Positions 28,890 through 41,107 of a stretch of DNA of 64,000 nt are shown in pieces (positions within the stretch are counted from its first letter, which is position 1; every line of letters begins with the position of its first letter). The stretch covers positions 6,883,632 through 6,947,631 of the forward strand of contig CM119271.1 in NCBI GenBank assembly GCA_051294375.1, given 5' to 3'. This DNA comes from Paraspadella gotoi. Its lineage: Eukaryota; Chaetognatha. A model generated the notes under the pieces. It worked only from the letters and a program-made list of their open reading frames with translations. It made no database searches and was not told the DNA's origin. A program made the position numbers and the translations under genes.

Positions 28890-31350
28890 TTAAAGAGTGA
28901 TGTCCGGAGCCGTTGGCCTCTTCTTCCTGTAAAAATCTTTCGCTTTTTCCTGAATTTGTTCGAGATTCGTAACTTCATACACTCCACCAGCAATTTTCTT
29001 AGTGCATTCCCCTTTTGTCTTGTCCAGCAGTTTTACTTCCGGTCGAACATTCAGAATGCTGCATTTGACCAGAACCTGAAAAAGCATTGTCACGAGCGTG
29101 TTAAAAGCTTGTAGTATTTTAAAAGCCAACATCTTAAGCCAAAACGATTTTCGCTCTCACCTGGACGTCGTTTGCACGCGGCCATTTCCAGAACCGTTGA
29201 GTGACCTTGAAGTTACGATCCTCCATGAACTTGATCTTTACCTTATCCCCTTTTTCGATGACATCGAGAGCTTTTCCGATGTACCACCCGTCCTCGAAAA
29301 GGCCAACAACCATGTCGCCCACGTTGGGCGGCCAATACCAGGCGGACTTGTTCGCAGCTCCAGCGTTTTCCTTGGAGCTCTGATTGGTGCCGGTTTTGCA
29401 CCGTCTGTTTTCGGAGATGCAAGAGAGCGTTTTTGACTCGCTTTTTTCTCGATTTGCCCTGGACATCGACAGAGGTTTGTTGCAGCACACAATACGATCG
29501 TCTTCCGCCTCTTTCTGTCGTTTCGTTTCTTTTTTCGGTTCCAAATCGTTTGAGGATTTAGTCTCGTCAGAAGGAACGTTTTCGCGTCTCCGAAGTGTTC
29601 TAATCTTTGTAGTGGCCGCCACGTCGAACTTAGTGGAAAGGTTGCAGCAGCTTTTCTTATCCCCGGCAGCGTAACGTCGCGACTTGGCGGACGAAGAAGA
29701 AGACTCGTCTTCAAAAAAATCCCGGTCCTCGGTTGACGAAGTCTCTTCCAACGAACACGATTCTATCCTCCCCACCAACTCCGTCAATTCGGGATTTATA
29801 GTTTGGCACAAAGACCTTCTCCGCTTTCTATTTTTAAATACGACCTGAGAAAATCGGGGGGACGGAGATTCTAGAGGATCATGAGTAGTCTCAGTCTTGA
29901 CGTGGCCGGCGATCCCTTCAAAACCAAACGGATTTCCTCTAGATACCGATGGACAGGGGCCAGTCACTCCCGTGGGAGAGAAACGAGAGGGACGAAGAAT
30001 TAGACGGCCCGAAGAGTCGCAGCTGTAGGCGAGGAGCATCTTCTGAATGTCCGAAGCAGGCTTCTTGCAATCGGCCGACTGTTCTTTATCGCATATTGGC
30101 GTGACTTCATTCTCGAGTGGAGGCTGGATCGTCTCGGCCGATTCACCCTCTTCCTCGAGAGACACGAACTCGACGAATTTTCTCGGAGTGGCCGGAGTTT
30201 TTGCCGAGTCCCTTTGCTTTCCGGCAATTCGTTTGCTGCGAATTCGCGTCACGCCTAAATCGTCGTCGTCGATCGCAAGTTCTTTTCTCGTCTCTTCGGT
30301 CGCTACTATCGAGATTTTCGAATCTGTGACCGGCGCGTCCGCTTCCTCTTCGGTTCCATCGGCCAGGTAGTCGATGACCTCTTTTAAAAAATCGCCTAAC
30401 CCTTGTGAGCTTCGAAAGTCGACACGTTCGTCGATAGTGGCCAAGTCTAAGCGCTTGCTGTCTAATTCGTCTTCCCCTCGAGTTGGCGACGACAGCGGTG
30501 AAGTGGACTCTGACGACAATCCTCCACGACGCTCCACTTCAGCTAAATCCGCGCTCTTGCGGCGCGATGTGGCGGCGTCGTTTTGACCATCGCTGCGAGC
30601 CCGTACTCGTTCTGGCGACAACAAGGAGAACCGGCGGCAGCGGTGGGATTCCGGAGAAATTTTCTTTGAGATCAAGGTAGCACGGTCGAACGCGGAAAGT
30701 CTTGAGAACTTTGTCCTGCCATTTAACGTCGTGAGCTTTTGTCCTTGGCAGGAAATGGCCTCAACGACGTCCTTGTCGAAAGAATCGAGTGGGAATGCGT
30801 TTAAGTCCAACTGCTTCAAAACTTCGACGTCCTTTTTCGCGTCGTCGTTTTCGTAGCGCGAGTGGCACGTAAACACGTGCTGTCTTATGTCGGACTCGTT
30901 GAAGCTTTCGTAGAAGCAATGGGGGCAAACGAAGTCGAAGGTGTCGCTCTGGAGCCAGGAAATGCGACGCCGCTTGCCAGAAAAAAAAACTTGGTCTTCG
31001 ACCGCGGCGTCGCCAACGCGGGACAAGAATTTCTTTCGAAGCCGGTTCCCATGAACGATAGATATATGGCGAATATAGACGCTGCGGAAGACGAAACCCT
31101 TGCCGCAACTCTTGCACGGTATGGGAACGTGATGGTCTCTGAGGTGGCGTAGGTAGAAAGGGCGGAATGTGAAGAGTCGATTGCATCTTAAACACAATTG
31201 ACGGGATTTGATACTTCTCAGCGTGGAATTCCTCGTCGAAAGCTCGATAGGCGAGGGTATAAAAGTGCTTTGCGCCATGAGAGGGAATTTATCGCCAGCC
31301 CCTTCATCCGAGGAACAGCCTATCGAACGTCGCTTGCGCCTTTTGTTCAT
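28890..31350 (-). CDS. C2H2 zinc-finger protein with C-terminal Tudor-like domain
   Basis: Exon 1 (29161-31350) and exon 2 (28890-29075) encode 791 residues. Near the N-terminus are fingers LCLRCNRLF..HLRDHH, IPCKSCGKGF..HISIVH and FVCPHCFYE..HVFTCH. A long S/E/R/K-rich disordered middle has several basic patches compatible with nuclear import. The C-terminus, WPPNVGDMVVGLFEDGWYIG then KVKIKFMEDRNF and FWKWPRANDVQ, has the pattern of a Tudor-like barrel (a 'D-x-V-x-G-x-W-Y-x-G' strand followed by 'K-V-x-F'). No exact orthologue is apparent to me. It may read methylated histone marks while binding DNA, but that is inference. An acceptor-like TTTATTTCTTTTTAG lies about 35 nt before the ATG. Confidence 0.75.
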
Positions 31351-31593
31351 TTCTTTTTACTATTGTGAAGTATGCATGGCAACAGCTAAAAAGAAATAAA
31401 TTCAGAAATTGTTACCGGTAAAAGTTATTTCATAATTATTCCAAAGATAGGGATTTAAAAAAAAATAAATATCAATTAAAAAGATGAAAATGACTAGTGA
31501 CAAGGCTACAGGCGAATCAAATTATTCCACCGGACAAAAGTAATAATAAACAAAAATATTGAATTATTTTGGAAAGAACGTCAGATACGTGAC

Positions 31594-33060
31594 CTAATCG
31601 TTCATTTCTGAAAACTTTTTAGCGTGAAGAAGACGACTTCTGAGTTTGCTAATGGGTTGATCCACCGATTGAGAAAGATCCTCTCCTGGTTTTGGAAGAT
31701 TGGAGGCAATGGTCGAGCGGCATGACTGAAACTTATGTAACATGTCCTCGTACTCGAAAGTCATTTGTACTTCAATTTCTTTCATCTGTTTCTCTACCAA
31801 AGCACCTATATATATAAAAAAAAATCATAATCTTGCAAACCAGAAAAACTAAAAAAAAAAAAAAACCGAATGCAAAATAATACCCTTACCAATTGGATGG
31901 ATTGAATTTGGATCAGTATTCGTTGGAATAGAGTAATTATTATATGGTTTTCCATTAAAAAACTCCAAAAGGGGCAATATATCCGGAATATTGACATTAT
32001 CCAGATTTGTACAATGCTCAATTTCTATCTCCCTGAGTGCGAGGGTTTTTAAGTGAGAAATTTGCTCTCCATCGATATCACAATGTGATAAATGAAGGAC
32101 GGTTAACGCGGGAAATATTTCAGAAAATTTTGTGAGCGAAGACAACTGGTTGTAAGACAAGTTAAGGACGTCAAGTTGAGTATATGTTGCTCCTAGCTTT
32201 TCCAACGAATCGTTGTTTATTCGGTTAAACGCGAGATCCAGAGAAACTAGGGAGGAACAATCTCGCAGTCCTGTCAGACTCTGGATTTTATTGTGTGAAC
32301 AATTAAGGTATATTATCTTTGCTAAGTTAGAAAGATTTGGCAAGTTCACGATATCGTTGGAACTGACGTTCAACTCCTCGAGACTGGATAACGACGATAA
32401 AGGAGCTATTTCAACCAAGTCGTTGTTGGAGAGGTCCAATATTTTAAGATTTTTAGACAAGTGAGAGACTTCCAATCGATCTATTGAACCAAGCCTGTTG
32501 TTGTCTAAACGTAATGATGTTAAATTGGTCAGATTCTTTAAACCGGATCCGACTCGTACGATTGCATTGAACTGCAGATGCAAGTCCCTCAAATCTTTTA
32601 GGCAGTCAAGATTTTCTATCACAGATATGTTGTTGTCATAGAGTTTCAGTTCACGCAATTGTTGATTTGAATCTAGATTTTCGATAATTTGGATATTATT
32701 CCCACTCAAATCTAAACGCTTCAGACGAGAGAATTTTTTCAAGTCGCATATTTTGTGAAGCTTAGAACCATGTAGGTCGATAACTGTAACCTTAAGACAA
32801 TCTGACTCTTTGCAGGATCGGAGAATATCTTCCGTCGAAACAATCCCAGGTGGTTCATCGGTCCAAGACGAGGCGTCGGCGTTGTTAGCGTCGGAAAAAT
32901 GATTCACCTTCTGCGTTATCAAACCTTCGATTGGTTTCAGTTTGGACGGTCTTGTCGAAGGGAAACTGATCGTGCCAGCAGAAGATCCTTGTAGGTTTGG
33001 GCTGTTACGACGAAAAGATTTATCTGTTTCTCGGGATTTAGAATGTTTGCTTGACGCCAT
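31594..33060 (-). CDS. Leucine-rich repeat protein of SDS22/ciliary type
   Basis: Two exons (31890-33060, 31594-31805) encode 460 residues. About ten LRRs of the 22-residue SDS22 type run through the middle: LKRLDLSGNNIQIIENLD, LRELKLYDNNISVIENLD, LRDLHLQFNAI, LTSLRLDNNRL, LKILDLSNNDLV and so on, capped by LLEFFNGKPYNNY. A short coiled segment (EKQMKEIEVQMTFEYEDML) follows. The N-terminus is S/K/R-rich and disordered. Many ciliary and centrosomal scaffolds share this plan but I cannot assign an orthologue. ATG at 33060 is the first in frame. A GTTTTCGGCAG acceptor-like site lies about 45 nt upstream, and PFDN4 ends only 120 bp away. Confidence 0.85.
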
Positions 33061-33180
33061 AGAATTGTCAATGTACAAACGAGAAGGGGAGATGAATCTG
33101 CTAAACCTGCCGAAAACAATATAAGAAACAAAAAATAAATAGGAAAAATAAGAGTTGCTTAATAGTTTTTAAAATTTGTA

Positions 33181-33828
33181 TCAGTCTTCTTCCAAGTTGA
33201 TGTTTTCGCCAAATTTCGCATACAATTGAACTTTAAGGGTTTTCAATGTGTCACCGACGGCTTCAATGTCCGATTCCAGGCGCACGATCTCCTCGTTTAC
33301 GAAGGTCTTGGCTTTCTCAAGCATGGCGGAAGTTATATCCATATTTTGAAACACGAAAATCTCGCCGACCTTAGTAATGAGATATTATAGCACCTACCAT
33401 CCTACAGTACAATTATTGCTACTACTACTAGCAGTCTAGCAGCCGTTGTAAGACAGCGAGTTTTATTTAGCCTATAAAACTCCATTAAAGATTTCCCCAG
33501 ACCTGCATAGGTATCATTTCAGCATCTTCATCATCCAACATCATAATCTCCGACTCGGCATCGTCCAGATTTTGAAGATCTTTCTTCTTTGCCTTTAATT
33601 CATCTTTCAGCTCCTAAAAAGATTCGATTTAGCTTTTTAAAGTCTCCAGATCTGTGCCTGTGGCCCTGCAGTGCGTCAATCTTACTGTAATTGACAATTT
33701 ATTTATTAGTAGTGAAAAATTGTCTCACAAACCTGCATCTTGTGATTTTTCTTTGCAAAGGTATTGATTTTAATTTGGTCTTCACGGCATATTTCTACCT
33801 CGGTATTCTTAGAAACGGCTGCAGCCAT
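33181..33828 (-). CDS. PFDN4: Prefoldin subunit 4
   Basis: Three exons (33733-33828, 33503-33613, 33181-33369), all in phase 0, give 131 residues; human has 134. Two long coiled-coil helices flank the beta-hairpin: REDQIKINTFAKKNHKMQ, ELKDELKAKKKDLQNLDDA, MIPMQ/VGEIFVFQ, and the C-terminal LKVQLYAKFGENINLEED that is diagnostic of PFDN4. Prefoldin captures nascent actin and tubulin and passes them to the CCT chaperonin in the cytosol. A TTTGTATTTTTAG acceptor-like site lies about 20 nt before the ATG. Confidence 0.95.
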
Positions 33829-34116
33829 TATATAATTATTAAAGGCTAAAAATACAAATTTTCATAAATTAATAAACAAATTAATTTTTCAGTTTTTGGA
33901 ATTTAGCGTGTTTGACTCGTCTACAAAACGCAGAAATTCAATCGGCATCTAAAAATCATCAAATAAGTTTGGTTTTCATTCACAGATAAACAGTCTACAT
34001 CATGACGCATAAAAAGGTTTAAATAAAAAGTCAAATCTTCTTTTACTTCACACATTGATGTGGAGTTGAAGCCGAACGTCGAAAATAAGCGAAAGTGCTA
34101 AAAGAATTGTAACAAC

Positions 34117-34413
34117 TTATTTTTTCGAGACTTTAAATCGATATCCATAACGGTAATAACCATAATGCCCACCTATGAGCACTGTCGGTATCCGCCAACG
34201 AGCGTACCATGCTTTCTCGAACAGAAAACACAAAGTTGATGTTGATGGCAAGGACACCTTGCTAATTTCTTTCAACGCCCCAAAGACATATCCGCTATTG
34301 CATAAAATTAAAAACATTTTTACTGAAAATAAAATTTGAAATTTTCAGATATTCACCTACCTAGGTTTTATATGTATCCTGACGGGATAAAAACTTGAGA
34401 GTATAGCCAACAT
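34117..34413 (-). CDS. Small basic protein of unknown function (76 aa)
   Basis: Exon 1 (34361-34413) and exon 2 (34117-34294) join through a 66-bp GT-AG intron to give 76 residues: a start MLAILSSFYPVRIHIKP, a middle YVFGALKEISKV, and a C-terminus with WYARWRIP and GGHYGYYRYGYRFKVSKK. The coherent intron and frame support a real gene. It is basic and tyrosine-rich with one moderately hydrophobic stretch. Small mitochondrial complex subunits look similar, but I could not match it. It lies between DNAJC2 and PFDN4 in the same orientation. Confidence 0.5.
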
Positions 34414-34865
34414 TTTGTTTCCAAAGGCTAGAGCTGTCCCATTAAGTGGTACGATTCAAATGTTGAGTTTAACATTTCCTTAGTTTCATTTCATTGAAGC
34501 CAATTGAAATCATTAGACAAGGTCATCTAAAACAAGTCATAACAACAGCAAAGGCTAGAATGAGATGTTTAGCTCATTTCGAGATCAAGGCTTTATAGGT
34601 TTAAAGCATTGACAATGTAAAGTTTAATAAAATTCTAAGAGTTAACATCCAGCATTATTAATTACGATATTAACATTTATCGATTTACCAATATCATATG
34701 TTTTAACAAATCCCTCAAAGAAGGACAAGTCCAGCTATATGAATTATCAATTACAGTATAGTACGTAATTTCTCGACTTTTTTCAATCTGTGGTAAGGCC
34801 CGGAGAACGCACTGAACATCATCAAATAATTTAAATTCAGTTCCCAGATGTCGACGAGTTTCACA

Positions 34866-37155
34866 TTATTTTTTTCCTGATGCAGCTGCAGCCATTGCGA
34901 GTTTCTTGGCTTTTACCATTTCTGCCAATTCCTTGTAGCGTTTCATACATTCTTTTTTAGATCGAGAGGGCACACATAAGGAAATCTTCTCCCACCTGAG
35001 TCGAAATATAAACAAAACTTAATTCAAGCTATGGCTTAGTAAACTTCTACATCTTTTAAAACCATCACCTCTCTGCGCCAACAGAAGCAGGATAAGTTTT
35101 CAAGGCTTGCTCAAGCAGTTGCTGTTCTTCCGCCGACCATGGATTAGGATTGTCTCCAGTGACTTCGTACCTGTATAAAAATAATTTTATGAACACGCTC
35201 AGTCGGCGATGCAATGGTGTCGAAGATACGAACCTTTGCGTTCCTGCTTGATTTTCAACCCTCTTCTCTTCTGAAGCCTTCTTGCTCTCGTTGCTTTTGG
35301 AACCAGCGGAAAATGTTTGAAAGGCGTTCTTGTTGGCTTCAGTTTTAAGGACCGCGTCCATTTTCTGCAAAGCCTTGGCCTTGTGAAGGACTTCTTTAGC
35401 GCTACGTAAAGACGAACCAGAATCGTGTTGAGCGATAAAAGAGGCGATAACGTCCCAGCGATTGGCAGTTCCAGCGGGAAACATGTTTACGCCCTTTACG
35501 AGCAACTGCGTTTCGTGCTCACTCCAGCCACGGTCGTCGCTGTTTGAGGAGGTCGACGCCGCGGCAGTGCTGGCGGCCCTCTATGTCAGAAAAAAAATAA
35601 TTTCTAGGATCGACATTCTAATTCGCTGTTAAGTAAGAAAACTGATCAAACAAACCTGCGCGGCCGTGATCCCTTCCAATTTTTCTCTTTCCAGCTTCTG
35701 TCCGACCTCCGCGAGTTTAGCGTTAAACGCGGCGGCCGGGTCGCCATCTCCGTTCAAATCGTCGTTAAGTTTCTTGAGGTCGTTCAAATCCAGAGTCTCC
35801 AATAATCTCTCTAACTCAGTCATGTTACCTAGCTTCTGCTGATCATCGTTCGCGTAATAGTCGTTGTCTTTAGCCATCGCACGAAGTTTATTTTTTTCCT
35901 TCTTTAGCGCCTTTTTGTACATCTCTTTTTCTTTTTTTTCCGCCTCGGCCTTCGCCCGCCTTTCGCCCTCTTCCTTTTCCCTCTTCAACCTGGCCTCCTC
36001 CTCGGCTTCTTTTCTTTTTCGCTCCTCCTCGTCAAACCTGGCCCTCCTCTCCGCCTTCTTCGCCTCCTTTTCCGCCTCCTTCCTTCTCTTCTCCTCCTCT
36101 TTGTATTTTTTGATCCGCGGGTCGTTCTCGTAGGCGGATTCGACGAGACGTCTCAGCCGTGTCATTTCCTCTTTCTTCTTCTCCTTCCGCTGCGACTTGT
36201 TCTGCAATTCTATCCAACGACGCTCCTCGCGGTTCTCTCCCTTTTCTTTCTCCTCTTCGTCGAGGTAAGAGAATTCTCGCCAAGAGTCGAATTCGAACCA
36301 AAAGCGGTAGAACCTGTCCACCTCGTCGAAGTTGGCTTCGGGTGCGCCCAGACGGGGAACGGGTTGTCGCGTCGACCAGCGGGCATTGCGATCGAAGGCA
36401 TCGCTGAAGACGCTAAAGAATTCTTCGCTTTCGGCGTTATATTTCTCCGGAATTTCATCGTCGAACTTGGGATCTACTGAGTCGTAGCTTCGACGCTTGG
36501 CGGGAACGCCTAGTACCTCGAAGGCGCGAGTAATGCACGTGAAGTAATCATTCTCTTCGTCTTTGACCGCGAGGCCTGCGTGACGACGCTTGTCTGGATG
36601 ATGCTTCAGAACCTTCCGTTTATAGGCGCGCTTGACGTCTTCTTCTGTCGCACGGAAACGTAAATTCTTTAGGCCTAAAACGGTGTAATGATCTTGATTT
36701 TTCCATTCCTTTGGATCGAGGGAGTGCAAGTAATCGAGGTCCTCGTCGTCCTGAGGGACTGAGTCGCTCTCGACGAGGCTCTCTTCAGAAGAACTAGAAA
36801 TGAACAATATCCCGTGAAAAAAAAATATTTCTGAAAAATTGCAAGATTACTCGTTTTACTTTATTATACTAAATTGGATTAAATTTAAAAATAATGTAAA
36901 AAATTAATATATTTTACTATATATTAGATTTAATTATATTAAGTTTTCAATTTATTATCATTTTTTTTAATAATTTTACCTCGAGGAAAGGAGTCCGGTT
37001 GAACCCGATGACAAAGTCTGTCGCTGCTTTTTCCTTAAGCAGTAAGTCTCGAACCATTTCCCGGCAGGTTCAAACTTGGCAGTAATCGGCGCACTGAGTT
37101 TTTTTAGGATAGCGGTGCCGTACTCGGGGCATCCGCCGTCAATTAACATTGTCAT
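34866..37155 (-). CDS. DNAJC2: DNAJC2 / zuotin (ribosome-associated J protein)
   Basis: Five exons (36980-37155, 35656-36793, 35234-35580, 35069-35170, 34866-34995) encode 630 residues; human has 621. Order of domains: N-terminal basic segment; J domain with [24 protein letters not shown] (HPD motif) and [12 protein letters not shown]/zuotin homology with [21 protein letters not shown]; a long charged coil of E, K and R; then two SANT/Myb repeats ([38 protein letters not shown]). It works with an atypical Hsp70 at the ribosome exit tunnel and also acts on H2A-ubiquitin chromatin. The chosen ATG directly follows AATTTCGGCAG, an acceptor-like site. It is the last minus-strand gene before the strand switch. 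Confidence 0.96.
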
Positions 37156-37175
37156 CTGCCGAAATTTTAATTTAT
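37156..37175 (-). other. Acceptor-like site abutting the DNAJC2 start codon
   Basis: Minus-strand ATTAAAATTTCGGCAG immediately precedes ATG. The upstream region is AT-rich and long, so a 5' UTR intron is possible here as well as leader addition. Confidence 0.4.
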
Positions 37176-40100
37176 AAATAAAAAAAAATCATAAGAAAGA
37201 GAGTTTTACAAATTAAGGACAGACTAGACTTCGAAACAGCTTTCTCTGCTATCAATATGATGCAAGGAGAAAGGCGGACCAAGACTTGGTCAAAAATGTA
37301 GAATGAAATTTCAAGAGCAATGATTTTTAAATAAATTTCATCCTAAAGGAGAAGCGCGTGGCCCGTGTATTCTTTCAATAATTTCAATACCTGACAATGT
37401 CATAACTTTACCGAATTAACCCTAGCCTAGGTGTAGGAGAACTAAACCGAGCCATTCAATTATAATATTTTGATTTATTAGTGCTCTCTACCAGGTTTTT
37501 TAATTAAAATAAATCCAGAAATCTCAATGCAAATAGGCAAAATGCAGTTAGGAAAAAAAAGCAATTAATTTGTTTATCAAAAATGAACAAAATTGAAAGA
37601 AATCGCGAGTTTTCCTCGCCAAGAAAACTTGAATGAAGTAAAGAAAACTAACGATAACTGGGTTATACAGTTGAACGCAGACATTTTCAAAATCAGGCTT
37701 TCGGAGACACGAACAAGAGAATTTTCCGAATGTCCTTGTCAAAAAAACTTTGAAAATAAAACAGTATACAGTTGGAAAAAAATGGTAAAATGTGATAAAG
37801 TAAGAAATTGTAAAATGTTGGTGAGCCCACCTTTGGCAGAGGACCGGATCGGAGAGGACGAGGATAAACCCGGGGAAAAAGAATGAGACGAGGAAGAGAA
37901 ATAAATAGAGTTAAAGTTATCGGGAAGAAGAGAGTTTGGAGAGACATCTCTCTCTCTCTCTCTGACTCTGACTCTGTCTCCCTCTTTCTTTTTCTCTCTC
38001 TCGTCGTCTGGATCAACGAACCACTCCCGATTACCGAATCCCAAAGTCGACTCCCATCTGCAAATGGCGGCGTCCTACCTCGGCCAACAACTTACCTATT
38101 ACCGCTTGTCAATCGTCTATATAAAAAAACAAACGATATAATTCATTAACTGAGTCTATAAACAACGATCCATAGAAACGCGTATTATGGGTCACGACCA
38201 ATAAGTTGAATAACCTAATTTGTTTATAGCAAATTATTTTTCCTATTAATGTTATAATCTCTAATGGTTTATTTTTACTAATTTTTATTTCTAACATTCT
38301 GGTATTAGTAAAGAATGTCTTTTTTTTCTTTTTAGGTACCTAATTAGTACAACCAAAATAATTATTCAATGAACCACCTTTGCCTATGCCATAGGCTAGG
38401 CTATGGTGCGTTAAGCCTCCATCCATGCAGTATATATTTTTTGCATTTTTTCAATGTTGAAATTCTGTATGTTATCCTGGGTGGAGGAGGGGGTTCTTTC
38501 ACCTATGTATTGACAATTTAGATTTGGGTTACATGTTCCTTGTATAGATGGATAATTTAGTTAATTTTAGCCTGTAAGGTTACACGAATTCACTGAAACA
38601 TGCATTATCTATTTGTTTTCCAAATTAATAATTATATATGTTTTTTTCTTTCTTTTTTTTTTTTCTCTTCAACGCTGAAAATCTACTTTTTCATCAAGCT
38701 TTAATGCAATAATTGATTGAAATTTTTTATTTTAATTTTATTTTCTGATAATGAGTAAGTACTATCCTGAAAGTGATGTTCATGTAACTACTCTCCTCGT
38801 GTTTGGTCCCGCTAAAACGCTTCTTAGAGAATAGAGAATAACAATAAATAAGATTCCAAAATCCGCTCATCACCAGTTCGTCCGAATCGCTTTACTAGTA
38901 TTACATAGTTATATTCTTTTAAAAAAGTTTTTTTTAATTTTTTATTGAAAATTAGGATTAATAATGTTACCGAATAGAAGAACCATTGTACTGCAAAATC
39001 TTCAATGCAGGTAAATACATTTCTTAACTCATTTTCTTCCCAGAAACAATTTATAAACTGGCTTGCATGCTAATTAATTTTCTGTTCTGTAAAATATTTA
39101 GTGGAATCGGAATCAAAAAAAAATATTTTTTAGTGGGTTTAGTATTAATAAAATGTAAATTTAGTATTACTATTGAAAAAAAAAACCTAGTTGCTGACTG
39201 CTGGAGACTATTTTTTGAGGTTGGCGATGACTTTTGCTAAAAACAAAAATTGTTTTTATCAAAAATTTTTTTTTACTCTGTTTAAAAATTTGTTATTGAA
39301 ACCCTTCTTCACCTCAAATATGTGTCTCATTCAGTCATTGATGTTATTTACTGTAATCTTTATCTGCATGCAGCTTTATTCCTCTCTCAGATGAAATTGT
39401 ACGAAACTTCGCCACTTGATTAGTTTTTATACTTTTGTGATATTTTAAGAAATTTTGTCATGTAAAGGGCACCTTTACTTTGGTGTCGGAGGTCTCGGAA
39501 GAAAGTGTGGGAAAATATTTTTTTCTGACCACAAGCCTGAAATATTAAATACGTTTGTATGTTGTGCGAGAATATTGCTCCTTTCTACACCGGCGGAGAA
39601 CATTGCCTGCTGTAAAGAATTGAAGTACTTCGTCCAAGCGTTTTGACAGAAGCGACTCGAGGGGATAGTTTCTTGAAAATTCTCTTTTCTTGAAGACGGA
39701 CAATCGGATTTGAAAACATTGGATAGGTCTTTGAGATGCAAAAATTCGAGACATGATTGATTAATCAATTTAATGCGTTATTCTCCTCTTCTTAAAAACC
39801 TACACATTTAAGCTGTCTAGAAGACTAGCAATTACTTATTCTGGGTGAGGTATTCTGGTATCCTTATCAGACCACCATGCCAAATTGCTAATTAATAAAA
39901 GTAAATAAATGATAATGTTAAGAGCTTGGTATAGTGCTCAGATGATACCCCGTGAGCCAAATCAACTGATACAAAAGAAAAATTGATTACATGTTAACTA
40001 TACTGTATACACCAATAAATAAAATTTATGATATCATTAAATCAAAAAATCATTGATGTTTTTAAAATGTCCAAAACCTTAAAAAAAGGTTTAAAACTTT

Positions 40101-40200
40101 CTTTAAATGGTTTCCAAACAAGTAAAAAAAATTTTTCATGGTTTGAAAAAATTATTCTTCGAGCAAATAAATTTATCTAAAAGCACTTTTGGCTAAATTT
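37176..40200. other. Gene-poor spacer, left part of the strand-switch region
   Basis: About 3 kb of AT-rich DNA without convincing coding sequence. It contains a CT/GACTCT microsatellite at 37949-38003. Divergent promoters for DNAJC2 and GNA12/13 would be expected somewhere in this or the next spacer, but I cannot locate a core promoter. Confidence 0.5.
37949..38003. repeat. CT-rich microsatellite
   Basis: A run of TC dinucleotides, then three GACTCT units, then further CT-rich sequence. Confidence 0.8.
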
Positions 40201-40330
40201 TATTTTCGCTCAACGCGGTTTTGGCGGCTTTTGCAAAACCACTTAAAAATATTTATTTAAAAAAAAAAAATCACCTAATTACCTTAACCCTAAACCCTTT
40301 TAACTCTAACCACTAGAGCGTAGTGAAAGT
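40200..40330. repeat. Copy of the GGCGAAAGTAAAATT / telomere-like repeat
   Basis: It matches 55340-55495 in the HIRA intron: a TTTTATTTTCGC core, GCGGTTTTGGCGGCTTTTG, then a poly-A stretch and CCTTAACCCTAAACCC, a degenerate TTAGGG-type tract. Confidence 0.65.
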
Positions 40331-40337
40331 TTCATAC

Positions 40338-40566
40338 TATGGTGGACTAAAATCCACCAACCGTTCATCAGCGGCCATTGGCGCCGGAGGCAAGTCATTC
40401 GCTTCCAAACCCAAAGGTCCGGGGTTCTTGCCCGGTGGTCGCCTAGCAGTTAAGAGGGACGGGGCGCTTAATCCGCCTGTAACACGGTGTTACAGCCTGA
40501 TCCAAAGCTCAGGGACTGCTTATATTGAACAGTTCTGTCACTAACACATAACAATAATAACTGTCT
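40338..40566 (+). repeat. SINE-like repeat A, copy 1
   Basis: About 229 bases starting TATGGTGGACTAAAATCCACC and ending AACAATAATAACTGTCT. The internal AAAGGTCCGGGGTTCTTGCC resembles a tRNA B box (GGTTCGAATCC) and the preceding region an A box, so a tRNA-derived SINE is likely. Copies 2 and 3 are at 40757 and 47810. Confidence 0.65.
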
Positions 40567-40756
40567 CATCATTGGTGAGGCCGACTTCCAAGCACAATAG
40601 CAACAACAACACTTTCAGGCAACATGCCTCAACCTGGCGATGCACTTTCCGCCAACAACACATCAGGCGACATGCCTCAACTTGGTGATGAACTTTCCAC
40701 CAACAAAAATTCACTGAACAGACACTACAGACTTCTCCTTACGGGAGGGGAGGATG

Positions 40757-40947
40757 TATGGTGGACTAAAATCCACCAACTTGCCGGAGGCAAGTCATTC
40801 GCCTCCCAAGGTCCGGGTTTCTAGCCGGTGGTCGCCTAGCAGTTGAGGGACGGGTCGCTTAACCCGCCTGTTACAGCCTGATCCGAAGCTCAGGGACTGC
40901 TTATATTGAACGGTTCTGTCACTAACACATAACAATAATAACTGTCT
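40757..40947 (+). repeat. SINE-like repeat A, copy 2
   Basis: Same start and end as copy 1, with an internal deletion of about 40 bases. Copy 1 lies 190 bp upstream in the same orientation, so the pair may be a local duplication. Confidence 0.65.
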
Positions 40948-40953
40948 TTTCAA

Positions 40954-41107
40954 TACGAAAATTCTAAATGTCAATTATGAACAACATACCATCAGTGAAC
41001 ATTAATTTGTAAAAAAAATTAATTTTATATTCTTCAATTTTTGCAGTAGACTATATTTATATATAGTACTATCCTTATAAAATCGAAAATTTTCAAATTA
41101 GACTTTT
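40954..41107 (-). repeat. Repeat C, inverted copy
   Basis: Inverse complement of 26001-26147. It begins directly after the end of SINE-like copy 2. A diverged direct copy follows at 41380-41500. Confidence 0.7.

Noticed and set aside
35864-36301. Serine/phenylalanine-rich frames opposite DNAJC2
   Set aside because: Antisense of the E/K/R-rich coiled segment; codon bias explains the open frame.
39455-39768. Overlapping frames around 39.5 kb as a gene
   Set aside because: No ATG context, family similarity or splice support; composition matches the surrounding non-coding DNA.
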